Assembly (NCBI GenBank): GCA_964195425.1
Contig: CAXMOM010000034.1
Location: 1 to 64,000 of the forward strand
Source: Glaciecola sp964195425
GTDB taxonomy: Bacteria > Pseudomonadota > Gammaproteobacteria > Enterobacterales > Alteromonadaceae
Length of the DNA stretch: 64,000 bases
Direction of reading: 5' to 3'
Both the position numbers and the translations under genes were made by a program. The notes under the pieces are model-generated. The model ran no database searches, was not told where the DNA came from, and saw only the letters and a program-made list of their open reading frames with translations. Position 1 is the first letter of the stretch. Each line of letters begins with the position of its first letter. Shown here in pieces: positions 35,198 to 45,100 of this stretch.

Positions 35198-36034
35198 ATG
35201 TCTATGTTCGTAAATACCAACGTATCGGCCTTAAACGCCCAAAATACGCTATCCAATTCATCTAATGCTTTAACTTCGTCTTTTGAACGTTTATCTTCTG
35301 GTTTCAGAATAAACCGCGCTTCTGACGATTCAGCTGGTTTGCAAATTACTGACCGCATGACATCCCAAATTAATGGCTTGAATCAGGCAGTTAACAACGC
35401 GAACGACGCTATTTCATTGACACAAACTGCTGAAGGATCACTTGGTGAGACTACTAGTTCACTACAGAGAATTCGTCAGTTAGCTGTTCAATCACAAAAC
35501 GGTATCAACTCACAAGCTGACCGAGATGCGCTACAAAAAGAGGTTTCAGCCCTTAAAACTGAGATTTCACGTATTTCGACAGATACACAGTTTAACAAAA
35601 CTAATATTCTTACCGGTGGTTTTTCTGCTACATTCCTAATTGGTGCAAACAGTGGACAGACTATATCTGTAGGCTTAAGCGCTCCAGGTAATGGTTTAAC
35701 AGGCTTTTCAGCGACAGGTTTGGGTGTTGGTGCTTTATCTGTATCTTCTGCCGAAGGAGCTTCTGCAGCACTAGACGCAATAGATAATGCATTATCAGCT
35801 GTAGGTGGCGCTCGTGCCGACCTAGGTGCACTGACTAACCGTTTCCAGTCTACTATTCGTAACTTATCGAATATTGCTGAAAACATGTCATCTGCTCGCT
35901 CGCAAATCATGGATACAGATTTTGCTAAAGAGACCGCTAACTTGACACGTAACCAGATTATCCAACAGGCAAGTACAACTGTACTGTCACAGGCTAATCA
36001 GCGTCCACAAGCAGCGTTGCAGCTTTTAGGTTAA
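35198..36034 (+). CDS. fliC: Flagellin 1
   Basis: Filament subunit, 278 aa. N-terminal D0/D1: MSMFVNTNVSALNAQNTLSN, ERLSSGFRINRASDDSAGLQ, QRIRQLAVQSQNG. C-terminal D1/D0: IRNLSNIAENMSSARSQIMD, then NQIIQQASTTVLSQANQRPQ and a final LQLLG. The central variable region is only about 60 residues, so surface domains D2/D3 are minimal, as in many marine polar flagellins. It has its own sigma-28 promoter and structured leader, so it is probably the major subunit. Likely substrate of the Maf glycosyltransferase encoded at 42 kb; several Ser and Thr lie in the central part. Confidence 0.95.
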   Translation: MSMFVNTNVSALNAQNTLSNSSNALTSSFERLSSGFRINRASDDSAGLQITDRMTSQINGLNQAVNNANDAISLTQTAEGSLGETTSSLQRIRQLAVQSQNGINSQADRDALQKEVSALKTEISRISTDTQFNKTNILTGGFSATFLIGANSGQTISVGLSAPGNGLTGFSATGLGVGALSVSSAEGASAALDAIDNALSAVGGARADLGALTNRFQSTIRNLSNIAENMSSARSQIMDTDFAKETANLTRNQIIQQASTTVLSQANQRPQAALQLLG

Positions 36035-36151
36035 TTCAGTAGTTCCTTCTGAGGCCCTACTGATTGGGGAATAAAGCCAGGAGGTAGTGCACTTGCTTTA
36101 CCTAACCAAACAGCAATAGAGTCCGCTCACTTTAATAATACAAGAGCGATT

Positions 36152-36180
36152 GGCCAGGCTTATACTTTATAACCCTGGCC
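36152..36180 (+). terminator. Probable terminator after flagellin 1
   Basis: GGCCAGG (36152-36158) pairs with CCTGGCC (36174-36180) around a 15-base loop, followed by a T-rich but interrupted tract. About 118 bp after the stop codon. Confidence 0.5.
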
Positions 36181-36883
36181 GCTTATTTCCCTTCTTTTAT
36201 AAATACTTTAGCAATAGTCCTAAAGGTTTTCGCGTATCTGTACGATAACTATTTCAAGCAGAGCAAATAAAGCAAAGCAAAATATAATAATGCTAGCTCA
36301 GCTTCTAAGTACTCGTTGTTACCGAGGCTGATAACAGCCCATTAAACGCTTAAACAATAAAGCGAAACAACAAACTATAAAGAGCCAAATGCACAAATAA
36401 AAAGCTCGGTAGTTTACAAACGCCGCCAACGAATGGTGCCACGTTAGGAAAAATGTTGAGAGTATTGTCAATAAGCTAATTAGACTTAGCCATCCAATAC
36501 CAACTCCATATGAATATACAGTTAATAAAGGTTATGTTCTTTTTTTAAAGATATATCTTACGGGATTTCTTTGCCTGAAATACATAGCACTGAAAGATAA
36601 GAAAAGACTTATTGGGAAGAGAATAAGCAAAAGGTAAGGAAAGATTAAAAACTGAACTGCTAACTGACAAGAACAACGCCAGGAGGTAGTGAGAGGTATG
36701 AGGTCTGGAACATTATACCCGCCAGTTAGCAATGAGCTTTCGCTCTTTTACAGCTTACATGTTGCAATTCTCTAGTGAAGAGATTTGAACACCAATCAGT
36801 ACGAAGACTAACAAAGTCGTGTGCCGATGTAGTCAAAATAAAGCATGTAGCGTGCCAAAAAAATTGGTTGAAGAAAAAAATAT
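36181..36883. other. Gene-free gap between flagellins 1 and 2
   Basis: About 700 bp without a supported gene. TAAA at 36221-36224, sixteen bases and TACGATAA (36241-36248) resemble a decayed sigma-28 promoter, but no flagellin start follows. The 14-mer GCCAGGAGGTAGTG occurs at 36076-36089 and again at 36678-36691; it resembles the ribosome-site region of the third flagellin gene (GGAGGTAGTAA). These look like traces of lost or recombined flagellin copies. Confidence 0.45.
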
Positions 36884-36911
36884 AAAATATTAAATGAAAA
36901 TGGTCGAAATA
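36884..36911 (+). promoter_or_regulatory. Possible sigma-28 promoter of flagellin 2
   Basis: TAAA (36884-36887), sixteen bases, GTCGAAAT (36904-36911). Spacing and -10 box are each one step off the consensus seen for flgM and flagellin 1, so flagellin 2 may be expressed more weakly. Confidence 0.45.
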
Positions 36912-36955
36912 ATAAAAGAAAGTCGGCCTTATTGTTAAATCGTTAGGAGAAAAAA

Positions 36956-37786
36956 ATGTCTTTATTCGTCAATACTAATATATCGTCTTTAAGCGCTAGG
37001 CGCTTTTTAAACGATACCACCAATAATTTAAATACTACATTTGAGCGTTTGTCATCGGGCTTTAGAATTAATAGCGCAAAAGATGATGCCGCGGGTCTAC
37101 AAATTTCCGACCGCATGACATCCCAAATTATGGGATTAGATCAAGCAGTGAGAAATGCCAATGATGGTATTTCACTTGCCCAAACCGTTGAAGGTGCGAT
37201 GCAAGAAACTATCAGCGCATTGCAACGGATTAGAGTACTAGCCATACAATCACAAAATGGCATAAATTCTATATCCGACCGAAATGCCCTACAAAAAGAA
37301 GTGTCTGCCTTAAAATCTGAAATGAGTCGAGTTGCCGAAAACACCCAATTTGGTGGTGTTGATGTATTAAAAGGTGATTATTCAGCGAAGTTTTTGGTCG
37401 GAGCAAATTCGGGACAAACCATTAGTATTAATATATCAAGAACCTCGGGATTTGGAACTTCGGGACTGTTTCCTGGGATTAATTTGTCGGTATCAACGCC
37501 ATCCGCTGCGTCTGCAGCCTTAGCGGCTATTGATACGGCTATTCAAACTGTCGATGATAAACGTGCCGATTTAGGTGCTATTCAAAATAGATTCCAATCG
37601 ACAATTCGAAACTTAAGCAATATATCAGAAAATGTGTCGGCAGCACGCGGTCGTATTCGTGACACAGATTTTGCCGCTGAAACATCCAATCTTACTCGCC
37701 TGCAAATAATCCAGCAGGCTAGCACCACTATATTGTCGCAAGCTAATCAGCGTCCACAAGCCGCTTTGAGTTTATTACAGGGATAG
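36956..37786 (+). CDS. fliC: Flagellin 2
   Basis: Second full-length flagellin, 276 aa. It shares the conserved ends with flagellin 1 (FERLSSGFRIN, AAGLQISDRMTSQI, IRNLSNISENVSAARGRI, QIIQQASTTILSQANQRPQA) but differs in the start (SSLSARRFLNDTTNNLN) and central region (SRTSGFGTSGLFPGINLS). TTAGGAG precedes ATG 36956. Only a short, unstructured leader is present, unlike flagellin 1. Probably a minor subunit of the same filament. Confidence 0.94.
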   Translation: MSLFVNTNISSLSARRFLNDTTNNLNTTFERLSSGFRINSAKDDAAGLQISDRMTSQIMGLDQAVRNANDGISLAQTVEGAMQETISALQRIRVLAIQSQNGINSISDRNALQKEVSALKSEMSRVAENTQFGGVDVLKGDYSAKFLVGANSGQTISINISRTSGFGTSGLFPGINLSVSTPSAASAALAAIDTAIQTVDDKRADLGAIQNRFQSTIRNLSNISENVSAARGRIRDTDFAAETSNLTRLQIIQQASTTILSQANQRPQAALSLLQG

Positions 37787-37893
37787 TGAAAAAAGTTATA
37801 TGAAGCTTACTTTTAATTGGCTGTTTATAACAATAGATAAACCGCTACGCTAATAGTAAATATAAAAGTTTAAAAGGCTTGAGAGGCCCTCTT

Positions 37894-37915
37894 AGCCAAG
37901 GATGGCTTACTTTTT
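37894..37915 (+). terminator. Probable terminator after flagellin 2
   Basis: AGCCA (37894-37898) pairs with TGGCT (37903-37907), followed by TACTTTTT. A short hairpin about 110 bp after the stop codon. Confidence 0.45.
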
Positions 37916-38008
37916 ACTCACCGCTGTATCACTTTCGTTAGCTAGCGAATGTGAATGAATATATCGTAGGAAACGACTTTTTTTAACAAATAAAATGTCA
38001 ACTAACAA

Positions 38009-38069
38009 GACTGAGAGTGTAGAAGTGCGGTTGAGAGGCCAGTACTTTCATGTTCTACAATCTTGCCAG
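38009..38069 (+). other. Flagellin leader debris
   Basis: The 14-mer GACTGAGAGTGTAG (38009-38022) equals 35174-35187, the end of the flagellin 1 leader. Then 38031-38069 repeats, in order and in compressed form, TGAGAG..CCAGTAC, ATGTTCTACA and CTTGCCAG of the same leader (35074-35164). No flagellin start follows. I read this as parts of two leaders from lost flagellin genes. Confidence 0.55.
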
Positions 38070-38109
38070 TCGACGAAAACTTTGCTCCAACTCCTAACGT
38101 GAGCAATTT

Positions 38110-38142
38110 GGTCGAACCTCCCTATGGTTCGGCCTTTTTTTT
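38110..38142 (+). terminator. Strong terminator in the flagellin locus
   Basis: GGTCGAACC (38110-38118) pairs with GGTTCGGCC (38126-38134, one G-U) around a seven-base loop and runs into T8. It lies about 320 bp after flagellin 2 and just after the leader debris, so it may be the terminator of a lost flagellin gene. From here to 38591 no gene is seen. Confidence 0.88.
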
Positions 38143-38591
38143 GTCCTGATATCAATAGCTCGACTAAACTCTGTGTGCTAATCATTCCACAAAACCTTAA
38201 GCTACGGAATTATTATCAATTTACCAAAGGCCACTGCAGAGTTTGTGCCAACTTTTGTAGTAAAACAAAGAACTCATTTTTTTGTTACCTGTTGTTTGGC
38301 CTATAACTGACTCTTTAAAACACCGCATACTTTTTCGATGCTTTGTTTAATGCATGGCTCAAAATATGACTGTTACTTGCTTCTTTTATCCAGTTTTGCT
38401 TGCCATTATTGGCCACTCTTACTCGTCTATTTAGGCCCATCTTTCGTCAATTATTGTGTTTCAACTTTATAATACAGGTCGAATTAAGCACTAATTTGCT
38501 AGTTTCGAATATGGTTTGGTTAAGTAATCCTAAATTAAAACAATCGTTTAACGTCTAATTTTGACTGAATATAAAAACTAAAATAAAACTC

Positions 38592-38618
38592 TAAAGAAAC
38601 TTAAGAATGCGCCGATAC
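38592..38618 (+). promoter_or_regulatory. Consensus sigma-28 promoter of the deleted flagellin gene
   Basis: TAAA (38592-38595), fifteen bases, GCCGATAC (38611-38618), the best sigma-28 match in the window. The predicted start near 38625 gives a leader of about 150 nt with two hairpins: TGCAAT/ATTGCA at about 38637-38653 and GCTGAT/ATCAGC (38670-38675 with 38695-38700). Confidence 0.9.
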
Positions 38619-38774
38619 AGTTAGTTGAGGGGTAATGCAATTGTTTATTGCAACACCAAACATGAGGTTGCTGATACGAGCCTAGTGAACTTGCATCAGC
38701 TTTAAAAAACATAAAAATAAGACGAGTCTTTATATAGGCTCTCTCAAAATTCTTGTTTTTTATGGAGGTAGTAA

Positions 38775-39287
38775 ATGTCTATATTCGTAAATACCAATGT
38801 GTCTGCGCTAAATGCACAGCGTCAATTATTCGACTCATCCAACGCACTGCAGCGAATTCGTCAATTGGCGATTCAATCGCAAAACGGAATAAACTCAGCG
38901 TCCGACAGAAATGCTTTGAATTCAGAAGTGTCTTCCCTTAAAAGCGAAATTTCGCGCATAGCAACGGCCGGCTTTAGTGCGACAGGTTTAGGCTTAGCCG
39001 ATTTGTCGGTATCAACGGCTGGCGGTGCTTCAACCGCCCTAGACTCTATTGATGCTGCGCTATCTGCGATTGGCGAATTGCGTGCAGAATTAGGGGCAAG
39101 CGAGAATGTTTTTCAGTCCTCAATTCGTAATTTAAGCAACGTAAATGAGAACTTATCAAGTGCTAGGTCACGCATTAGAGACACCGATTCTGCGGCTGAA
39201 ACGGTAAATTTAACGAAAAATCAAATTTTGCAGCAGGCCTCTATTGCCGTGTTATCTCAAGCGGTGAATAGGCCACAAGCTGCATAA
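38775..39287 (+). CDS. Internally deleted flagellin (mini-flagellin)
   Basis: A 170-aa flagellin derivative. Aligned by eye with flagellin 1, it keeps residues 1-25 (MSIFVNTNVSALNAQ...SSNAL), lacks about 26-89 (most of the D0/D1 helix including ERLSSGFRIN), resumes at QRIRQLAIQSQNGINS, lacks about 129-167, resumes at GFSATGLG, and ends at RPQAA without the final LQLLG. Both internal losses keep the frame. TGGAGG lies eight bases before ATG 38775 and a consensus sigma-28 promoter lies upstream, so it may well be expressed. It lacks regions needed for normal filament packing, so it is a pseudogene in function or something with a new role. Confidence 0.8.
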   Translation: MSIFVNTNVSALNAQRQLFDSSNALQRIRQLAIQSQNGINSASDRNALNSEVSSLKSEISRIATAGFSATGLGLADLSVSTAGGASTALDSIDAALSAIGELRAELGASENVFQSSIRNLSNVNENLSSARSRIRDTDSAAETVNLTKNQILQQASIAVLSQAVNRPQAA

Positions 39288-39406
39288 TCTTTACTTAGAT
39301 AATTAGTCTGCAGCAGGGCTATTTTACGCTTAAAAAAGTTGCGTTGAACGGGTGCTTCACCACACGACCTGGTGCAAGTACTCCTCCTTTTTAATGAGAG
39401 GTAATT

Positions 39407-39913
39407 ATGGACATAGTAAATGCCAAAATAGGGCAGATTATTGCCAAAGACAGCGCCTCTGTCATAAACGATAAAACCTTTATTGCTAGCGCCTTAGTTG
39501 GCTTTGCTAGCGGTGCAAGTCAGTTCACAAAAAGTGACAATGTTCACGTCACACAGCAAACCAGAAACGCTGAAAAAACCTTGGTCAAGTTACCCGACAA
39601 ACAAGCCGGCGATAACGAGAGCAAACGTAAAGTTATTTCCGAAAATGCCGATAAAGACCACAGAGAGGAAAATGTTAACTTTTCACAGTCATTAAGTAAC
39701 GTTAGTGGGTTACTGCAAATTAATGGCACAAAAATTTCATTCAGTATAGAAAATATTGCTGAGAGGCCTGTAGTTACGGTGACCGATTTAAGTACCGGCA
39801 ACATAATACGGCAAATTCCTTCCGAGGAAGTGCAAAAGTTTGCAGAGCGAATAAGAGAAATAGAGTCTGGTTCCATATCCAAAACTGGATTAGTTTTGGA
39901 TAAGCAGGCCTAA
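39407..39913 (+). CDS. flaG: Flagellin-associated protein FlaG
   Basis: FlaG affects filament length and is commonly encoded between flagellin and fliD in polar flagellates. The 168-aa product has a variable, charged first half and the conserved FlaG half (about 90-155): LLQINGTKISFSI, VVTVTDLSTGNIIRQIPSEE, VQKFAERIREI. AGAGG precedes ATG 39407. fliD starts 14 bp after. Confidence 0.88.
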   Translation: MDIVNAKIGQIIAKDSASVINDKTFIASALVGFASGASQFTKSDNVHVTQQTRNAEKTLVKLPDKQAGDNESKRKVISENADKDHREENVNFSQSLSNVSGLLQINGTKISFSIENIAERPVVTVTDLSTGNIIRQIPSEEVQKFAERIREIESGSISKTGLVLDKQA

Positions 39914-39927
39914 TTATGAGGTAATTT

Positions 39928-41385
39928 ATGAGTATTCAATCATTGGGCGTAGGCTCAGGTTTAGATCTAGAATCATTAGTTGGTCAGTTAATAGCGGCTG
40001 AACGTGGCCCCAAAACACAACGATTGGATACGCGTGACGAATCTTTACGTAATGAAATATCTGCTATTGGCCAAGTAAAATCAAAAATTGGCGAATTCGA
40101 AGACATTATTAAAGACCTTCAAACTGAAGGCAACTTAAGCGGTCGCGAGCCGACTATTGAGAATCCTTCAGAAGAAAACGATGTGTTGTCGGCAAACCCA
40201 ACAAACGCTGCACTGCCAGGTACCTATGAAATAGCCGTTACGCAACTTGCACAAGGTAGCCGCATTGAAACTGCGAATGCCGATGCCGGTGGTTTCGCAA
40301 GTTCAAGCGATGTGGTGCTTAGTTCCGGTACTGCCGATCTTACTTTTAAAATTGATGGTACTGACAATACGTTTTCTATATCAGTAGATGCAGGTACAAC
40401 CCTTGCTGAACTTCGCGAATTAATCAACAGCAACGAAGATAATTTTGGGGTTCAGGCAAATATCATTAATACGGGTACAGACAACGGTGGCGCTAAACTA
40501 GTGTTTACTTCTGACGTTACCGGCAGAGGTAACGATCTGCAAATTGTCAATGATAATGACGCTGCTGAATTTGCTAAACTAAGCACTGAAACTTCAACCG
40601 GTGCCGCCAGCGACCTAAGCATAGACACCGACAACCTTGCCAGAAACGCTATAGCAAGTGTTGATGGTATTGAAGTGCAAAGTGACACAAACAAATTTGA
40701 AGATACCATTCAAAGCGTACGCTTCGATGTAAAAGAGCTTTCTGACAAAGACGCCGAAGGCGAACCTATTGCTTCCAAGCTAATCATTGGTTTTGATGCT
40801 GAAAAATTAGAAGAAAAAATCCGTGAGTTTGTAGACAAGTTTAACGAACTTACTGTCGATTTGAAAAAATTAACAAGCTATGGTCAATCTGCCTTAGAAG
40901 ACGATGGTGCCTTAGCGGGTGATTTTACTGTGCGCGGAATTCAAACCGGTATGGCTAATATTCTAGGTGGTAACGTTGCCGAGTCGGTCATTGGCAGTTT
41001 GTTTGCTCTGGGTATTGAACTCACCGCAGACGGAGAATTAGAGATTGGCAGCAACGATTTTGGTTTAGGCTCAGGTTCAGACCGCCTCGAAAATGCATTG
41101 AACGACAACTTCGATGATATAGACAAGTTATTTAATTCTGAATTTGGCATAGCGTCTCAGCTACTCAACTTTACTGAGCAATATACACAGTCGTCGGGTA
41201 TTTTAAAATCGCGCGAAGACACCATTAAAGATCAACAAGAAGGAGTGAGCACCGACCGCGAACGATTTGAAATTAGAATGATAAGTTACGAACAAACCCT
41301 TCGTAGCAAATATTTGAATTTAGATACTACGGTTGCCAGACTACAGCGAACTGGCAGCGCGCTCTTTGCCACATTAGGACGATAA
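39928..41385 (+). CDS. fliD: Filament cap protein FliD
   Basis: FliD (HAP2) forms the cap under which flagellin subunits fold at the filament tip. The 485-aa product has the FliD N-terminal domain (GVGSGLDLESLVGQLIAAERGPK, about 5-105) and the FliD C-terminal domain (from about 240: ASVDGIEVQSDTNKFEDTI, FVDKFNELTVDLKKLT, FEIRMISYEQTLRSKY). Length is normal. It is exported with the FliT-type chaperone encoded two genes on. Confidence 0.94.
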   Translation: MSIQSLGVGSGLDLESLVGQLIAAERGPKTQRLDTRDESLRNEISAIGQVKSKIGEFEDIIKDLQTEGNLSGREPTIENPSEENDVLSANPTNAALPGTYEIAVTQLAQGSRIETANADAGGFASSSDVVLSSGTADLTFKIDGTDNTFSISVDAGTTLAELRELINSNEDNFGVQANIINTGTDNGGAKLVFTSDVTGRGNDLQIVNDNDAAEFAKLSTETSTGAASDLSIDTDNLARNAIASVDGIEVQSDTNKFEDTIQSVRFDVKELSDKDAEGEPIASKLIIGFDAEKLEEKIREFVDKFNELTVDLKKLTSYGQSALEDDGALAGDFTVRGIQTGMANILGGNVAESVIGSLFALGIELTADGELEIGSNDFGLGSGSDRLENALNDNFDDIDKLFNSEFGIASQLLNFTEQYTQSSGILKSREDTIKDQQEGVSTDRERFEIRMISYEQTLRSKYLNLDTTVARLQRTGSALFATLGR

Positions 41386-41388
41386 AAA

Positions 41389-41820
41389 ATGTCATTAAAA
41401 GCGATTAATGCCTATGGAAAAGGTAGTTTAAAACAAGATGTAGCCAGCGCCGATCCGCACAGGCTAACCCTGATGTTAATGCAAGGTGCAATCGACAAAC
41501 TTGCATATGCAAAAGGGTGCATAAGCCGTAACGATTTAAAAGGACGCTCAGATAATATTTCTAAATCCACGGCAATTTTCATTAATTTACGTGATACTTT
41601 AAATGTAAAAGTAGGCGGCGAGTTTGCTGAAAATTTATATAATCTGTACAACTACATGATAGACAAACTAACAGAAATCAACGTAGATAATGGTATTGCG
41701 ATTATTGATGAAGTGATAAGTTTGTTTGGGCCCATTAAAGACGCATGGGCTATTATTCCTGAGCAAGCGAAACAAGAAGCTTACTCTATGTCACAAAATG
41801 AGCAGCCTGCTAACCCATAG
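41389..41820 (+). CDS. fliS: Flagellin export chaperone FliS
   Basis: FliS binds the C-terminus of flagellin in the cytoplasm and delivers it to the export gate. The 143-aa product has the family start (AYGKGSLKQDVASADPHRLTLMLMQGAIDKL) and the mid-region LYNLYNYMIDKLTEINV. It starts 3 bp after the fliD stop. Confidence 0.94.
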   Translation: MSLKAINAYGKGSLKQDVASADPHRLTLMLMQGAIDKLAYAKGCISRNDLKGRSDNISKSTAIFINLRDTLNVKVGGEFAENLYNLYNYMIDKLTEINVDNGIAIIDEVISLFGPIKDAWAIIPEQAKQEAYSMSQNEQPANP

Positions 41821-41831
41821 GATACTAATAA

Positions 41832-42149
41832 GTGAGTATGCACGTTAGCTTACAACATGCGTTCACCACACCGGAACTGGCAATACTAAATCGAGAACTC
41901 GATGAAGTATTGCTTAGCGTACCTCTAAACGACACCCTTCTGCAAAAAATAATCATAAAACGTGCGAACTTGGTAGAGTCCTTGCTTAATACCTTGGATG
42001 AAGAACAACGAAGATGTTTTGCTACGCACGAGTTAACGACGAACGATTTTATTATTGAAGCGGTCGAAAATCAGCGAAATGTAATAAAAGCTGAATTAAC
42101 AAAAGCCAACAGAGCGTCAAAAGCAATTAAGAAATATAACCAAGTTTAA
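41832..42149 (+). CDS. FliT-like flagellar chaperone
   Basis: A small 105-aa, all-helical, charged protein directly after fliS, where FliT (the FliD chaperone) usually sits. Sequence similarity to enteric FliT is not obvious by eye, so the name rests on position, size and predicted helices. A GTG start at 41832 has AGGA nine bases upstream; ATG 41838 is the alternative. The C-terminus is rich in Lys. Confidence 0.55.
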   Translation: MSMHVSLQHAFTTPELAILNRELDEVLLSVPLNDTLLQKIIIKRANLVESLLNTLDEEQRRCFATHELTTNDFIIEAVENQRNVIKAELTKANRASKAIKKYNQV

Positions 42150-42161
42150 CTATATTTAACT

Positions 42162-45100
42162 ATGCTAAATGACATAAGACTACACTTAGATTCTAACGAG
42201 AACACGCAGAGTCAAGCTGAGCGCGAGCTTGCCAACGATATAAATTCTTTACAAGCAAAAAATGTAAAGGCGTTTAATCAATTCGTTCCCACTATTGGAA
42301 AAGTACTTTCTCAATTACCGTTTGAACGATTGAGCGTGTTTGTTGATAAAGAAAAACAAGTTAATATTGTGGATTTTCAATTGGGGATGACCTTATATGG
42401 TCCAAATGTTGACACTAATATTGAAGCACAAGTAAATGCTTGGGCCTATAACAGTGCTTTACTCGATTTTTCAGGCGCTGATTGTGCTCCTACATTAGCG
42501 GACAATAAAAAACAAAAAGAAGATTTCGCATGTCGACAGACGTATGCAACACAACTACAAAATACTTGTGAACAAACACCTATCGATACACTGGTTATAT
42601 TGGGTTTAGGCAAAGCACAGCATATTACTCAACTCTTACAAGAGAACGCAAGTCCACATTCTTTGGATACAAAAGGGCTTAAAAATCTTGTTATATATGA
42701 AGCTGATTGGGAAGTGTTTAGGTGTTCATTATCTGTATTTGACTGGGCTGATCTACTCGCAGGTGCGCAACAATCGGCATTACAAATATATTTTCAAATT
42801 GGGACCGATATTTACCAACTGTTTGATGATATTACCGAATTACATCAGCAGCTAAATGCCAATCGTATACTGTTTTATAAACATATTAATTTGCCCGCCT
42901 ACCTACACGTTATTAATAGTATCGCGCAGGGTAAATGGGGCCGCGCTGTTACACAAGTAGCCGCGAACAATAAAGGCTATCACTATCATTATCTGCATGT
43001 TTTTTCAAGCGCAGATGCTCAGCAGTACCAAGCAGTAAATGTAAGCGATACTTTGTTTTGCAGCAACATGGCATTGTTTGAAGAGTATTTCCCTGATATT
43101 CACGCATTGTTTACCGATTATCAACCACTGTGTTGGGAGGCAATTAAAGACAAAAGCTCATCGGCCATTAATTTATTCAATTCACAGCATGGAAATTTTT
43201 ATGCTGGCACTTCGCCTAAGCAAGAAGGTGAGGCATTGGCCGAGCATTTTACACAGTATCCGAATTTAGATGGCTTAGTTTTTGGATATGAAGGTGACAA
43301 GTTAAGGCACTATTTACACAACACCTTTATTCGCCGTGCAGATATGATATTGCGCGAGAATGAAGAAAGCCAAGGTGAATTACCTGAAGACGTAAAAGTG
43401 CTTATGATGTTTGGCCTTGGCAGTGGCTACATGCTTGACGCATTATATAGCAAGCATAATATTCAAAACTTGATTTTATGTGAGCCTAATCCTGATTTCT
43501 TTTATGCATCTTTACATGCGATTGATTGGGCGCCCATTTTTAAACAAGTGAACGAAGGCGAGTACAAACTGTACATTAATATAGGTGAATCAAGTTCCCT
43601 TTTGTTTAAAGACTTAATGTCGCAATTTTTAGTACTTGGCCCGCATCTATTAAATGAAACTTTCATTGCGCAGGCTTATCACAATCCCATGCTGCATCAG
43701 GTAATGTGTGAGGTGAGGTTGCAACTAAAAGTGATTTTTGCAATGGGTGAAAACTTTGATCATGTTGCCTACGGTATAGCCCATACCGTAAAAGCATTGC
43801 AAAACAAAATACCAGCCTTGCGCTATCAGCCTAGTCAGTATTTACAGCATGCAAATAAGCAAACGCCCATTTTTTTAGTGGGTAATGGTCCTTCTTTAGA
43901 TGAAAGTATAGATATCATTAAAGAGTATCGAGACGAAGTTATCGTCGTGAGCTGCGGCACAGCTTTGCAAGCCTTGTATAAGAACGGTATTACGCCAGAC
44001 TTTCATGGTGAGGTAGAACAAAATAGAGCTAATTTTGATTGGGCATCGCGTATCAACGACCGAGAATATCTCAAAAGGATTACGCTGCTAAGTGTGAATG
44101 GCATTCATCCTGATACCAGTAGTTTGTACAAAAATGTGCTAATGGCGTTTAAATCTGGAGAGTCATCTACCCATTCAGTTCTCGCTATGTTTCCGCCAAA
44201 CAGCTATCACTGTCTTGGGCATGCTTATCCTACTGTGACTAACATGACCATGAGCTTTTTCTTGTCGATGGGATTTGAGCAGCTTTACTTGGTTGGTGTC
44301 GATTTAGGCTTTGCGGATCAATCAAAACACCATAGTAGCGCCTCAGGCTACTATGAAAATGGTAAACAAATATATGATTATCGAAGCGTGCATGCTGCCG
44401 ATTTGCGTGTAAAAGGTAATCGACAAGATTGGGTGTTTACTAAGACTGAATTCAACATATCTAGAATGATAATAGAGCAGCTGCTGCAAGAAGAACGCTT
44501 GCAAAAAACCGGTGATAAAAAGCACAATATAGATTGTTTTAATCTATCCGACGGTGTTTTTATTGAAGGCACATTGCCATTGGACCCAGAGTCAGTTCTG
44601 GTGGTGGCAAGCAAGGCTCAAAAGCAAGATACAATGTTGGCCTTAGAAAGTTGCTTTATGGCAGTTGATTCAGACGTAATAGATATGTTTAGTAAAGGCT
44701 ATAGAAGTCAATTGCTGGATGAACAGATTGCCATACTAATTGGAGTTTCTGCGACAAAAATAAGTACAAAAGAAGATATCCACACTATAATTAATGCACT
44801 AAGTAGCTTGTTGAAAGAGGCGAAAAGAAAAGGCAAGTCATTATTTTTCTATTACTTTTTTAATAGTGTCAATTATTTGAGTGCCGCTTTAAGCAAAGCC
44901 AGTTTGCAGTCTGATGATCAACTCGCACAATTAGCTAGCAAGCGACTGCTGTTAAATTGGCAAGTGTTTCTAGCAGATGCTAAAGAAATGTTGAGCAATC
45001 CGTTTTCCCTGACAGATACTGCCGAGGCATTTGGTGATAAACGTGAAAAGTTTTTGCTCGAAAAACGTGAAGCCGTTCGATTAATATGTGGCAATCCAAA

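Noticed and set aside
36532..36732. 66-codon minus-strand frame with a hydrophobic stretch between flagellins 1 and 2
   Set aside because: No ribosome site or recognisable family; chance frame in AT-rich DNA.
38124..38306. 60-codon frame after the orphan terminator
   Set aside because: Starts within the terminator stem; no coding signature.
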